64,000 nucleotides of DNA from Sanguibacter sp. HDW7 (GTDB lineage Bacteria > Actinomycetota > Actinomycetes > Actinomycetales > Cellulomonadaceae). This document shows, one piece after another, positions 16,202 through 25,260 of the stretch. The stretch's first letter is position 1. Every line of letters starts with the position of its first letter. Position numbers and translations under genes: made by a program. The DNA lies in the NCBI RefSeq assembly GCF_011300875.1, contig NZ_CP049862.1, positions 1,984,001 to 2,048,000 on the forward strand, given 5' to 3'. The notes under the pieces are model-generated. The model worked only from the letters and a program-made list of their open reading frames with translations. It made no database searches and was not told where the DNA came from.

Positions 16202-17136
16202 CCCTTGACCGACCCCGCGGTGAGCCCGGAGACGATGTACTTCTGCAGGTACATGAAGAGGATGATGACCGGCACCGCGGCGATGACGGCGCCCGCAGCG
16301 AACTGCGCCCACGGCGTGACGAGCGGGCGCGTCGCCCACAGGTAGAGGCCGACGGCGATCGTGTAGTTCTGCTCCTGAGTCATGAGGACCTTCGCGATGA
16401 TGAAATCGCCATAGGTGCCGACGAACGACAGGAGGCCGACGACCGTGAGGATCGGCAGGACCAGCCGCAGGATGATCGTCCAGAAGATCTGCGCGTGCGT
16501 CGCGCCGTCGATCTTCGCGGCCTCGTCGAGCTCGCGCGGCACGGTGTTGAAGAACCCGTACATGAGGAAGGCGTTCGAGCCCAGCGCGCCGCCGAGGTAG
16601 ATCGCGATGAGGGCGACGTGGTTGTTCTCGCCGAGGAACGGGTAGACCTCGCCGAGCGAACGCACGAGCAGGAAGATCGCGACGAACGCGAGCATCTGCG
16701 GGAACATCTGGACGATGAGCAGCGCCGTGAGACCGCCACGTCGCCCGGCGAACCGGAAGCGCGAGAACGCGTAGGCGGCCGCCGAGCCCATGAGCACGGT
16801 GCCGATCGCGGTCACGCCGCAGATGACGAGCGAGTTGAGCGCCCAGCGCGGGAAGGCGGTCTCGGTGAAGAGCATCCCGTAGGTGCTGAGGTCGAACCCC
16901 GAGAAGAGGCTCTGGTCGCCGGCGCCGTTGATGGACGCCGTCGGACCCTTGAGGGACATCGACACCGCGAAGAGGATCGGCAGGAGGACGATCGGGATCA
17001 TGAGGATCCCGACAAGGTGCCTCCAGCCGAGCTCACGCGCCCACCGGGCAAGCCGCTCCTGCCGTGTGAGCTGCGACATGACGACCTGCGCGGGCGCCTC
17101 GGCGGGGCTGTCGGGAGAGATCTGTGTCGTGGACAT
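16198..17136 (-). CDS. malG: Maltodextrin ABC transporter permease MalG
   Basis: This 312-residue inner-membrane permease pairs with MalF and MalE to import maltose or maltodextrins. About six membrane helices are visible. The EAA loop that contacts the ATPase is present (ELDEAAKIDGATHAQIFWTI). The C-terminus SGLTAGSVKG is typical of MalG. Start ATG at 17136 follows the malF stop by one base. No MalK-type ATPase gene is in the cluster, so a shared ATPase encoded elsewhere (as MsiK in Streptomyces) is likely. Confidence 0.93.
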   Translation of the reverse strand: MSTTQISPDSPAEAPAQVVMSQLTRQERLARWARELGWRHLVGILMIPIVLLPILFAVSMSLKGPTASINGAGDQSLFSGFDLSTYGMLFTETAFPRWALNSLVICGVTAIGTVLMGSAAAYAFSRFRFAGRRGGLTALLIVQMFPQMLAFVAIFLLVRSLGEVYPFLGENNHVALIAIYLGGALGSNAFLMYGFFNTVPRELDEAAKIDGATHAQIFWTIILRLVLPILTVVGLLSFVGTYGDFIIAKVLMTQEQNYTIAVGLYLWATRPLVTPWAQFAAGAVIAAVPVIILFMYLQKYIVSGLTAGSVKG

Positions 17137-17137
17137 G

Positions 17138-18769
17138 TCAGTTGATCTCCTCGAGCTGGCGGGTCTTGCGGAACCCGATGTACGACACGACTCCGACGAT
17201 GAGGAAGATGACGATCGACATCGCGCTCGCGAGACCGTAGTCCTTCGACCCTCCGGCCTCGACGGCGATCTTGTAGACCATCGAGATGAGGATGTCGGTG
17301 CTGCCGAGGCCGTACTCGTTGCCGACGAACTTCGGCCCACCGGCCGTGAGCATGTAGATGAGCGAGAAGTTGTTGAAGTTGAACGCGAAGCTCGCGATGA
17401 GCAGCGGCGTCACGGCAACGAGGAGGAGCGGCAGCGTGAGGCTCCGGAAAGATCGGAAAGGCCCTGCGCCGTCGATCGTCGCGGCCTCGTAGATGTCGGA
17501 CGGGATCGACTGCAGCGCACCTGTCGAGATGAGGAACATGTAGGGGAAGCCGAGCCACAGGTTGACCAGGAGGATGGTCACCTTGGCGAGCACGGGATCC
17601 GCGAGCCACGGGATGTCGGCCCCACCGAGGAGCTCCTGGTTGATGTAGCCGAACCGCGTGTTGAGCATGCCGGCCCAGATGAGCGCAGAGAGGAACCCGG
17701 GGAAGGCGTACGGGAGGATGAGCATCGCGCGGTACCAGGCCCGCGACCGCATGCGTGCATTGTTGAACGTCACCGCGAGCAGGAGGCCGGCGGCGAACGT
17801 CGTGAGGACGGAGAGGAAGCCGAACGCGAAGGTCCACACCATCGTCTGGCCGAAGGGCTTGGCGAGCTTCGAGTCGGTGAGCATCCGCGTGAAGTTCTCG
17901 AAGCCGACCGCGACGCGCCAGCCGGGCTGGAGCTCGGTGCCGTCGGGGGCGACGAACGACCCGTGGTCGTTCTCCGTGTAGACGACGCCGGTCTCGACGT
18001 TCGTCATCGTGCCGGCCGCGGCGTCGTACTCGAGCGCCGTGACGTTACGCAGGCCGATCGTGCCGTTCGTCGTGCGCAGCGAACCGTCGGACGCCTGGTC
18101 GGACCAGGGGACGCGGATCTTCGTGACGTCCTCGTCGAGCCCGAGGAGGTCAGCGAAGCCGAGCGCCTTGTAGCCCTCGACCGAGTCGATGCGGGCACCG
18201 GCGCCCTCGCCGGTGACGGTCGCGCCGTCGACGGGGGCGAGCGCGTCCTCGGCCGAGCCGATCTTCGCGACACCGTCGTCGACGATCCCGAAGAAGATGT
18301 CACCGTCGCGCTCGAGCACCGTGAGCTGGTACGTCGGCGAGTCGGGCATCTGCCGCTCGTTGTACTCCTGGATGCGCTCGACCGCCTGGTCCCGCGTGAT
18401 CGAGTGCGACGTGCCGTAGTTCGTGAACGCGACGTACGCGGTGTACGCCATGACGAACACCTGGAAGACCAGGAGGAAGATGAGGCCCGGCACGAGGTAC
18501 TTGCCGGGGATGGTGCGCCGGGAGAAGTACACCCAGTTGACGACGACGAGGATCGCGACGGTCCCCACGAGGACGCCCCACGACGCGGCCGACACCGCGT
18601 TCATGATGCCGAACACGAGGAACGCGTTGACGAGCATCATGAGGAAAAGCTTGACGAAGAAGCCGCCCCGGATGTCGCGTGCGTGGTGCGTCTCGGGACG
18701 CCCCGGAGGCGCCTCTGCGGCGCCGGTCTGCGACGCGGAGGTCGCTGGAGCGTTGCTCCTGTCGGTCAT
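17138..18769 (-). CDS. malF: Maltodextrin ABC transporter permease MalF
   Basis: This 543-residue permease has three N-terminal hydrophobic segments and a large extracytoplasmic loop of roughly 150 residues between helices (about residues 115-290), as in E. coli MalF, where this loop touches the binding protein. The core transport helices follow. The EAA loop reads DIYEAATIDGAGPFRSFRSL. The C-terminal KTRQLEEIN precedes malG by one base. ATG is at 18769, with AGGAGGATGAG just upstream as ribosome-binding site. Confidence 0.92.
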   Translation of the reverse strand: MTDRSNAPATSASQTGAAEAPPGRPETHHARDIRGGFFVKLFLMMLVNAFLVFGIMNAVSAASWGVLVGTVAILVVVNWVYFSRRTIPGKYLVPGLIFLLVFQVFVMAYTAYVAFTNYGTSHSITRDQAVERIQEYNERQMPDSPTYQLTVLERDGDIFFGIVDDGVAKIGSAEDALAPVDGATVTGEGAGARIDSVEGYKALGFADLLGLDEDVTKIRVPWSDQASDGSLRTTNGTIGLRNVTALEYDAAAGTMTNVETGVVYTENDHGSFVAPDGTELQPGWRVAVGFENFTRMLTDSKLAKPFGQTMVWTFAFGFLSVLTTFAAGLLLAVTFNNARMRSRAWYRAMLILPYAFPGFLSALIWAGMLNTRFGYINQELLGGADIPWLADPVLAKVTILLVNLWLGFPYMFLISTGALQSIPSDIYEAATIDGAGPFRSFRSLTLPLLLVAVTPLLIASFAFNFNNFSLIYMLTAGGPKFVGNEYGLGSTDILISMVYKIAVEAGGSKDYGLASAMSIVIFLIVGVVSYIGFRKTRQLEEIN

Positions 18770-18874
18770 CTCATCCTCCTGGGAGACCCGCGGCGGTGCG
18801 GGGGTACGGTCTCATGCTTGCGCAGCGAACGCCGGGGCACCACCTGCTGACGGCGGCGACCCGGCGCGCTGGTC

Positions 18875-18911
18875 GAGGTGGCCTGCCCCGCGCTGCGGGG
18901 CAGGCCACCTC
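18875..18911 (-). terminator. Intra-operon hairpin between malE and malF
   Basis: A perfect 17-bp inverted repeat (18875-18891 with 18895-18911, GAGGTGGCCTGCCCCGC arm) with a three-base loop starts six bases after the malE stop. In this position it can stop part of the transcripts and stabilise the malE mRNA end. Confidence 0.75.
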
Positions 18912-18917
18912 TGTGGG

Positions 18918-20183
18918 TCAGAGAAGACCGCTGATGGTGTCGACCATGTCGGCCCAGGTCTTCGCCGGGTCCTTGGCCTTGCCGTCGATGATCTGGATCT
19001 GGGTGGAGCCCATCTGGCCCCAGACAGCGTCCATCTCCTTGAAGCCCGGCTGCGGGACGGCGTTGACGCCGGCCGCGGCGAAGCCCTTGAGGATCGGGTC
19101 GTCGACAACCGCGGCGGAGACCGTGTTCACGGGGATACGGCCACCCTCCTTGTAGAGCTTCGTCTGGACGTCGCTCGTCGCGAGGTAGGAGACGAAGGCG
19201 TTCGCGGCGAGCGCGTTCTTCGACGTCGCGTTGACGAAGAAGCCCTGGAAGCCGGCGAACGGACGCGAGACGTCGCCACCCGCGGACGGGACGGGGAGGA
19301 CGGAGACGTCCATGCCCGACTCGACGAAGCGACCCTTGTCACCGACGACGTTCCACGGGCCGGTGATGATGTACGGGGTCTTGCCGTCACGGAAGGCAGG
19401 CGTAGCGACGTCTCCCGTGATGTCGCCGGAGAGCCAGCCCGCACCGTTCTTGCCCTGGGCCGCGAGCCACTCGGCGAACTTCGTGCCCTGCTCGCCGCCG
19501 AAGCCGACCTCCTTGACGTACGTGCCGTCAGCCGCCTGCTTGAAGAAGGAGATGCCGAACGACGTCATGAGGGGGTACAGGTGGTAGGAGTCACCGTTCT
19601 TCGGGTCCTGCTGGACCACGATCGGGAACTCCTTCTTGAGCTCGTCGTTCTGCTTGAGGAGCGCCTCGAACGTGTCCGGGGTCTCCTTGACGATCGCGTT
19701 GTTGCGGATGAGCGCGATGTTCTCGACCGCGTAGGGGACGCCGTAGAGGGCGCCGTCGTCGCTGAACGCGGCCTTGCCACCGTCGGAGAGCTCCGCCGCA
19801 GCGGCGCCGAGCTGGATCGGGGCGACGAGACCGTTGGCGACGAGCTCGCCGGTCCAGTCGTTCGCGCCGACGACGACGTCCGGGCCACCCTCCTGGGCGC
19901 CCTGGGCGACGAAGTCCGTCTTGATGTCGCCGAAGGCCTTCTGCGTGAGGTTGACCTTGACGCCGTACTCGGCCTCGAAGTCAGCCGCGACACCCTTGAG
20001 GTCCTTGATGCGCTCCTCGTCGACCCACATCGACAGCTCGCCCGAGAGCTTCGGGGCCTCGGTCGTGGTGGCCTGCGGCGCGGGGGTCGTGGTCGGGGTG
20101 TTGCTGCCCGTGTCGCCCGAGCAGGCGGTGAGCGCGAGTCCGAGGCCGAGGGCCGCGGCAACGATGGGGATGCTCCGTCGCAT
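18918..20183 (-). CDS. malE: Maltose/maltodextrin-binding lipoprotein
   Basis: This 421-residue solute-binding protein captures maltodextrins outside the cell for MalFG. The signal peptide ends in lipobox LTAC with Cys21 as the lipidated residue. A Thr/Pro-rich linker follows, then a type-1 binding fold (SGELSMWVDEERIKDL, PDVVVGANDWTGEL, YGVPYAVENIALIRN, SFFKQAADGTY). ATG at 20183 is chosen because GGGAG lies upstream and the signal peptide begins at once. It is first in the malE-malF-malG-GH13 operon and is divergent from the LacI-family regulator. Confidence 0.93.
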   Translation of the reverse strand: MRRSIPIVAAALGLGLALTACSGDTGSNTPTTTPAPQATTTEAPKLSGELSMWVDEERIKDLKGVAADFEAEYGVKVNLTQKAFGDIKTDFVAQGAQEGGPDVVVGANDWTGELVANGLVAPIQLGAAAAELSDGGKAAFSDDGALYGVPYAVENIALIRNNAIVKETPDTFEALLKQNDELKKEFPIVVQQDPKNGDSYHLYPLMTSFGISFFKQAADGTYVKEVGFGGEQGTKFAEWLAAQGKNGAGWLSGDITGDVATPAFRDGKTPYIITGPWNVVGDKGRFVESGMDVSVLPVPSAGGDVSRPFAGFQGFFVNATSKNALAANAFVSYLATSDVQTKLYKEGGRIPVNTVSAAVVDDPILKGFAAAGVNAVPQPGFKEMDAVWGQMGSTQIQIIDGKAKDPAKTWADMVDTISGLL

Positions 20184-20253
20184 CTTGGTGTTCTCCCGTT
20201 TCTCTGCATCTTTGCGACCACCCACGCTGGCGGGCGCCGCCCTGATGAGGACG

Positions 20254-20314
20254 ACGCTAGACGCCGGGGTGTACATCGTGCAAGCCGTTGCGGTAACTTT
20301 CATGCAACGGTTGC
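20254..20314 (-). promoter_or_regulatory. malE promoter and two MalR-like operators
   Basis: On the minus strand TTGCAC (20283-20278) and TAGCGT (20259-20254) are spaced by 18 bases and form a good promoter for malE. GCAA-GCCG-TTGC (20280-20291) overlaps the -35, and GCAAC-G-GTTGC (20304-20314) lies upstream. Both resemble TTGCAA-type sites bound by MalR-class LacI regulators in Gram-positive bacteria. The divergent regulator at 20435 is the obvious candidate binder. Confidence 0.6.
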
Positions 20315-20434
20315 CAGACGCGCCCTCCCAGAGTGAGCTCAAGGCAGCCGGAAGTCCTAGACGCGCTCCTCCGCGCCGCCTGCAGCGCGACTCGGATCCG
20401 CTGACACGAACGAGGACATGGCAAGGAGGCCCTC

Positions 20435-21472
20435 TTGTCCCGTACCCTGCACACCGTGCGCACCCGACTCACAGATCTGGCTCAGCAGGCCGGCGTGAGC
20501 ACCGCAACGGTCTCTCGCGTTCTCAACGGGAAGGCCGGCGTCTCGAGCGAGACGCGCCAGGCGGTGCTCGCGGCCCTCGACCTGCTCGGCTACGAGCGAC
20601 CCGAAAAGCTCCGTGGACACTCCGCCGGCCTCGTCGGACTCATCGTCCCCGAGCTCACCAACCCGATCTTCCCCGCGTTCGCGCAGGCGATCGAGTCGCG
20701 GCTCTCCGAGCACGGGTACACGCCGCTCCTCTGCACCCAGTCCCCCGGTGGCACGACCGAGGACGAGTACATCGAGATGCTCCTCGAGCACGGCGTCGCC
20801 GGCATCGTCTTCGTCTCGGGCCTGCACGCCGACACGTCCGCGAGCCGCGAGCGGTACCACCGCCTGCGCGAGCGCGGCGTCCCGCTCGTCATGGTCAACG
20901 GCTTCGCCGACGGTGTCGACGCCTCGTTCATCTCGAACGACGACGTCACCTCGATGGAGCTCGCCGTCCGTCACCTCGTCTCGCTCGGCCACCGGAAGAT
21001 CGGGCTCGCCATCGGCCAGGAACGGTACGTCCCGGTGCATCGCAAGCGTGAGGGCTTCGCAGCAGCACTCGCGCGCCACCTCGGGGTCGAGGTCGCGACC
21101 CCGCACGTCGCGACGTCCCTCTTCACCGTCGAGGGCGGCGCAGCCGCGGCAGGCGAGCTCATCGACTCCGGCCACACCGGCATCGTCTGCGCCTCCGACC
21201 TCATGGCCCTAGGTGCGACCCGGGCAGTCCGTGCCCGCGGGCTGCGCACCCCGCGCGACGTCTCGATCATCGGCTTCGACGACTCGCCGCTCATCGCGTT
21301 CACCGAGCCGCCGCTCACGACGATCCGTCAGCCCGTCACCGCGATGGGCGCCGCTGCGGTGACGTCGCTCGTGGCCCAGATCACCGGTGAGACGGTCTCG
21401 CGCTCCGAGATCTTGTTCCACCCCGAGCTCGTCGTCCGGGAGTCGACGGGCGTCGCCCCGAGCGGCGACTGA
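20435..21472 (+). CDS. LacI-family transcriptional regulator, probable maltose repressor
   Basis: This 345-residue regulator has an N-terminal LacI helix-turn-helix (RLTDLAQQAGVSTATVSRVL) with the hinge NGKAGVSSETRQAV. A periplasmic-binding-like effector domain follows (GLIVPELTNPIFPAFAQAIE, VPLVMVNGFADGVDASFISND, IVCASDLMALGA). A TTG start is preferred because AAGGAGG sits five bases before it; GTG at 20456 is the alternative. It is divergent from malE and next to the alpha-glucosidase, so control of the maltodextrin genes is likely, with a malto-oligosaccharide as probable inducer. Confidence 0.88.
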   Translation: MSRTLHTVRTRLTDLAQQAGVSTATVSRVLNGKAGVSSETRQAVLAALDLLGYERPEKLRGHSAGLVGLIVPELTNPIFPAFAQAIESRLSEHGYTPLLCTQSPGGTTEDEYIEMLLEHGVAGIVFVSGLHADTSASRERYHRLRERGVPLVMVNGFADGVDASFISNDDVTSMELAVRHLVSLGHRKIGLAIGQERYVPVHRKREGFAAALARHLGVEVATPHVATSLFTVEGGAAAAGELIDSGHTGIVCASDLMALGATRAVRARGLRTPRDVSIIGFDDSPLIAFTEPPLTTIRQPVTAMGAAAVTSLVAQITGETVSRSEILFHPELVVRESTGVAPSGD

Positions 21473-21490
21473 CCCCTCCTCGCACGCCGC

Positions 21491-21524
21491 GACGGCCCCG
21501 CCCCTGCCGAGGGGCGGGGCCGTC
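21491..21524 (+). terminator. 15-bp perfect GC hairpin after the LacI-family gene
   Basis: 21491-21505 pairs perfectly with 21510-21524 around a GCCG loop, starting 18 bases after the stop codon. There is no T-run. Confidence 0.75.
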
Positions 21525-21629
21525 GGCGTCCGTGGACGCTTCGCGCAGCGAGCTCGTCACGGCGCGGAGCGATCACGTACAGAGTCTCCACCCGGCTCGC
21601 GCAGCGCCGCATCGAAACACGTCTGGGAC

Positions 21630-21684
21630 TTGCAGCAACCACCTGCCGTCGGGTTACGCTGGAAGCCCGTTCGAAACGATTCGA
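21630..21684 (+). promoter_or_regulatory. Alpha-glucosidase promoter with palindromic operator
   Basis: TTGCAG (21630-21635) and TACGCT (21655-21660) are possible -35/-10 hexamers (19-base spacer). Ten bases beyond the -10 lies TCGAA-ACGA-TTCGA (21671-21684), a perfect 5-bp inverted repeat. A half copy TCGAAAC occurs near 21612. Position suggests a repressor site. It differs from the GCAA/TTGC sites at malE. Confidence 0.45.
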
Positions 21685-21715
21685 GCGTGGATTCTCGAGC
21701 TCAGGAGCGTGGACC

Positions 21716-23446
21716 GTGACCACCCCCGACGCGGCGCAGCCGCTCGCGACGACCCCCGTGCATGCCGCCCGCCCCCAGGGCGAGTGGTGGCGCAACGCCG
21801 TCATCTACCAGGTCTACCCCCGGTCCTTCGCCGACGGCGACGGCGACGGCATGGGCGACCTCGCTGGCATCACGAAGCGCCTCGACCACCTCGCCGCGCT
21901 CGGCGTCGACGCACTGTGGCTCTCGCCGTTCTACCGCTCCCCTCAGGCCGACGGCGGCTATGACGTCGCCGACTACCGCGACGTCGACCCGCTCTTCGGC
22001 ACGCTCGCCGACTTCGACGCCCTCCGCGCCCGCGCGACCGAGCTCGGCCTGCGCGTCATCGTCGACCTCGTCCCCAACCACACCTCCGACCAGCACGCCT
22101 GGTTCCAGGAGGCGCTGCGGGCCGGCGCCGGCTCCCCCGCACGCGACCGCTACCTCTTCCGCGAGGGCCGCGACGGCGGCGAGACCCCGCCCAACAACTG
22201 GACCTCGATCTTCGGCGGGCCCGCCTGGACGCGCGTCGACCAGCGCGCCGACGCCGCCGAGCTCGGGCTCACGGGGGACCGCCAGTGGTACCTCCACCTC
22301 TTCGACACGACCCAGCCCGACCTCGACTGGTCGCGCGAGGAGGTCCACGCCGAGCTCCGCGACGTGCTGCGCTTCTGGCTCGACCGCGGCGTCGACGGAT
22401 TCCGCGTCGACGTGGCCCACGGCCTCGTGAAGAAGCCCGACCTGCCCGACTGGGACTGGTCGACCGCCATGGTCACCGGCTCCGACGGCGCCGCCGCCCA
22501 GCAGACGAGCCTGTCGCCCATGTTCGACCAGCCCGGCGTCCACGACATCTACCGCGAGTGGAACGCCGTCCTCGCCGAGTACGACGGCGACCGCGCCCTC
22601 GTCGCCGAAGCCTGGGTCGAGCCGTTGTCCTCGCTCGCTGATTACGTCCGCCCCGACGAGATGCAGCAGGCCTTCAACTTCCCGTACCTCTCGACCGACT
22701 GGGACGCCGCCGCACTGCGCGAGACGATCACTGAGTCGTTCCGCGTCTACGACGCGGTCGGAGCCCCCTGCACGTGGGTCCTCTCGAACCACGACGTCGT
22801 CCGCCACGCGTCGCGCCTCGGGCTGCCCGCTGGCCCGCGCCCCAACGGCATCCGCGCGCACGACCCGCAGCCCGACGCAGCCCTCGGGCTGCGCCGCGCG
22901 CGCGCCGCGACGCTCCAGATGCTCGCCCTGCCCGGCTCCGCCTACCTCTACCAGGGAGAGGAGCTCGGCCTGCCCGAGCACAGCGAGCTCGACGACTCGC
23001 TGCGTCAGGACCCGACCTGGTTCCGTACGGGCTACCAGGAGGCCGGCCGCGACGGCTGTCGCGTCCCGCTGCCGTGGGAGGCCGACGCTCCAGGCCTCGG
23101 CTTCGGTCCGACCGGTGCGACGTGGCTCCCCCAGCCCACGTCCTACCGCGCCCTCGCCGTCGACGCGCAGTCGGGCGACGCGGGCTCGACGCTCGAGCTC
23201 TACCGCGCCGCTCTCGCCCTGCGCGCCGAGCGCGACCTCGGCGACGGAGCCCTCGCATGGGTCGACGCCTACGTCGGTTCTTCCGACGTCCTCGCCTTCG
23301 TCACGGACGACATGCTCGTCCTCACGAACCTCGGCACCGCCGCCGTCGCGCTGCCGGACGGCTACGCGGCAGTCCTCACGAGCGGGCCGCTCGACGCGGG
23401 TCGCGTGCCCGTCGACACGACCGTCTGGGCGCTGCCCCGCGCGTGA
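21716..23446 (+). CDS. GH13 alpha-glucosidase (oligo-1,6-glucosidase/maltase type)
   Basis: This 576-residue cytoplasmic glycoside hydrolase should release glucose from maltose, maltodextrins or isomaltose. Conserved GH13 regions are in order: NHTSDQHAW, nucleophile Asp232 in DGFRVDVAHG, the acid/base glutamate in LVAEAWVE, and WVLSNHDVVRHASR. The barrel starts at WWRNAVIYQVYPRSF. GTG at 21716 has AGGAG eight bases upstream. It is transcribed in the same direction as the LacI gene but behind its own candidate promoter and operator. Whether the 1,4- or 1,6-linkage is preferred is not readable here. Confidence 0.92.
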   Translation: MTTPDAAQPLATTPVHAARPQGEWWRNAVIYQVYPRSFADGDGDGMGDLAGITKRLDHLAALGVDALWLSPFYRSPQADGGYDVADYRDVDPLFGTLADFDALRARATELGLRVIVDLVPNHTSDQHAWFQEALRAGAGSPARDRYLFREGRDGGETPPNNWTSIFGGPAWTRVDQRADAAELGLTGDRQWYLHLFDTTQPDLDWSREEVHAELRDVLRFWLDRGVDGFRVDVAHGLVKKPDLPDWDWSTAMVTGSDGAAAQQTSLSPMFDQPGVHDIYREWNAVLAEYDGDRALVAEAWVEPLSSLADYVRPDEMQQAFNFPYLSTDWDAAALRETITESFRVYDAVGAPCTWVLSNHDVVRHASRLGLPAGPRPNGIRAHDPQPDAALGLRRARAATLQMLALPGSAYLYQGEELGLPEHSELDDSLRQDPTWFRTGYQEAGRDGCRVPLPWEADAPGLGFGPTGATWLPQPTSYRALAVDAQSGDAGSTLELYRAALALRAERDLGDGALAWVDAYVGSSDVLAFVTDDMLVLTNLGTAAVALPDGYAAVLTSGPLDAGRVPVDTTVWALPRA

Positions 23447-23478
23447 CGCCCCTCCCGGACGATGTCCGGGGACGAACG

Positions 23479-23552
23479 GGGGGTGGTGGCCACCGGCCAC
23501 CACCCCCTCGCCCAGCCGCCCGGGCGCGCGTGTCCGTCCACGACACGCGCGC
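23479..23552. terminator. Two hairpins between convergent alpha-glucosidase and alpha-amylase genes
   Basis: A 13-bp perfect stem (23479-23491 with 23495-23507, loop ACC) and an 11-bp perfect stem (23524-23534 with 23542-23552) fill the convergent gap. Each could serve one strand. Confidence 0.7.
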
Positions 23553-23581
23553 ACCCGGTGCGGCGGCTCATCGGCCTCCGG

Positions 23582-25123
23582 TCAGCTCACACGACCCTCG
23601 GCATGTACCGCGATAAAGCCCTCAGCAGGCACCGTAGCACTGAGCGTGCCATCCGGTGCGACCACGATCGTAGCGCCTGCGCACTCTCCGGCCGAGACTG
23701 TCCCACCTGCGACGTCGCAGTACCTCCCCGGGGCGAGCGTCGAGGCCCACGTTCCGGTGGCGGGCTCGTCGCCGCGGTTGACGACGACCGTCCCGAGATC
23801 TCCCCGCGAGAACGCGAGAACGTCGGACGCCGACTCGTCGACCGCCGCGAGCCCGGCGCCGTCGGTCACGTGACGCCACTGGACCATCCCCTGGATCGCG
23901 GGCCACCGCTGCTCGCACGTCCACGCGCCCGCCTCGAGATCGGTCGTCGGCGCCGCGTCGTCCGCGCACGTCGCGTCGAGCACGCGTCCGTCGGCGTCCT
24001 GCACGGGGCCCGCGTCGCGGTCGTCGAACGCGTAGCCCGAGTAGAGGACGGGCGTACCGTACGCCCCTGCGAGCATGAGGACGTTCGCGAGGAGGTACTC
24101 CGCGTCGCGCGACACGAGGGTCTCGCCGTTGCGCTCGGTGTCATGGTTCGTCACGAAGACGACGGCGTCGTCCGACGGCAGCATGCCGCGCTCGCCGAGT
24201 GTGAGCGCCTGCCGGAACGTCGAGCCGCCGAGGAGCCCGACGAGCTCGCGTCCGTAGCCGAACTCGAAGACCTGCCCGTTGTCCACGTACTGCTCGGGCG
24301 TCACGGGCTCGCCACCGCCCCGGATGACCTCTTGCCAGACGACCGCGCCGTCCGGGAGGTCGGCGACGATCGCCGCGACGTCCGCGGGGGGCATGTGCTT
24401 GGCCGCGTCGATACGGAAGCCCGCGACGCCGAGGTCCATGAGGTCGGCGAGGTACGCCTTGAGCGTGTCCCGGACGTGCTCGGTCCCCGTCGCGAGGTCG
24501 GCGAGGCTGACGAGCTCGCAGCCCTGGACCTGGGAGGCGTCCTTGTAGTTCTGGATGTCGCCGTCGGGCGCGTCGCAGTGGTGGAAGTCGCCGTCGGCGT
24601 CCGAGAACAGGCCCGGATACTCGTAGTGCTCGTACGACGAGCCCGCCCAGCCGACGCCCGGGTCCTCCTGGCCGGACATGTGGTTGACGACAGCGTCGGC
24701 GACGATCCCGACGCCCGCGTCCCGGCACGTGCCGACCATGGCCGCGAACTGCTCGCGCGTGCCGAGCCGAGACTCGATCTTGTGGCTCACGGGCTGGTAC
24801 GACGTCCACCACTGCTCGCCGAGGACGTGCTCCTGCGGCGGCGACGTGAGGACCCACGAGATGCCGGCCGGGCCGAGCGCGCTCGTGCACTCCTGCGCGA
24901 TCGCGTCCCAGGACCACTGGAACAGCTGGATGCCCACGCCCGGCAGCGGGCCCGCGTCGGGTCCCGCCTGAGGGCTGGTCGGTGTTGCGCCGGGAGCCGT
25001 CGTGCCGGTGCTCGTCGCGCCGAGAGTCGCCTGGTCGGGCGTCCCTCCGCCCGAGCAGGCCGCGAGCAGCGCGGCGAGCGCCGCAGCTGCGGCGACGTGA
25101 CGGATGGTGCGGGCGGTGCGCAT
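23582..25123 (-). CDS. Secreted lipoprotein alpha-amylase (GH13)
   Basis: This 513-residue extracellular amylase should cut starch to maltodextrins for the MalEFG importer. The signal peptide ends in lipobox LAAC (Cys23), so the enzyme is cell-anchored. A Gly/Thr/Pro linker leads to the barrel (VGIQLFQWSWDAIAQECTS). GH13 motifs seen are DAVVNHM, nucleophile Asp in GFRIDAAKHM, the glutamate in VVWQEVI, and FVTNHDTER. The QLFQW opening and C-terminal all-beta domain resemble the animal/Streptomyces-type amylases. ATG at 25123 has GGGAG upstream. It is convergent with the alpha-glucosidase gene. Confidence 0.92.
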   Translation of the reverse strand: MRTARTIRHVAAAAALAALLAACSGGGTPDQATLGATSTGTTAPGATPTSPQAGPDAGPLPGVGIQLFQWSWDAIAQECTSALGPAGISWVLTSPPQEHVLGEQWWTSYQPVSHKIESRLGTREQFAAMVGTCRDAGVGIVADAVVNHMSGQEDPGVGWAGSSYEHYEYPGLFSDADGDFHHCDAPDGDIQNYKDASQVQGCELVSLADLATGTEHVRDTLKAYLADLMDLGVAGFRIDAAKHMPPADVAAIVADLPDGAVVWQEVIRGGGEPVTPEQYVDNGQVFEFGYGRELVGLLGGSTFRQALTLGERGMLPSDDAVVFVTNHDTERNGETLVSRDAEYLLANVLMLAGAYGTPVLYSGYAFDDRDAGPVQDADGRVLDATCADDAAPTTDLEAGAWTCEQRWPAIQGMVQWRHVTDGAGLAAVDESASDVLAFSRGDLGTVVVNRGDEPATGTWASTLAPGRYCDVAGGTVSAGECAGATIVVAPDGTLSATVPAEGFIAVHAEGRVS

Positions 25124-25150
25124 CGAGGCTCCCTGGTCGACGGTGACCCC

Positions 25151-25171
25151 GCAAGCATACAGAAAACTTGC
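25151..25171 (-). promoter_or_regulatory. GCAAG...CTTGC inverted repeat upstream of the amylase
   Basis: GCAAG (25151-25155) and CTTGC (25167-25171) form an inverted repeat 28 bases upstream of the amylase start. Its half-sites match those at malE (TTGC/GCAA), so the same MalR-like protein could act here. The spacing differs from the malE sites. Confidence 0.35.
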
Positions 25172-25260
25172 AGTACGTCACTCCGTCGCAGAGGGACCGA
25201 GCAGGCAGGGCCGAGCAGGCGGGACCGTGCGAGCAGCACCGAGCAGCGACAGCCCGCAGG

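Noticed and set aside
13880-16345. A 821-codon plus-strand frame
   Set aside because: It is antisense to the GH13 gene and the dgt 5' end, which have clear motifs on the minus strand.
21671-21684. TCGAA-N4-TTCGA as a second LexA box
   Set aside because: LexA sites need TCGAAC-N4-GTTCGA. Here the half-sites are two bases closer, so a LacI-type operator is more likely.
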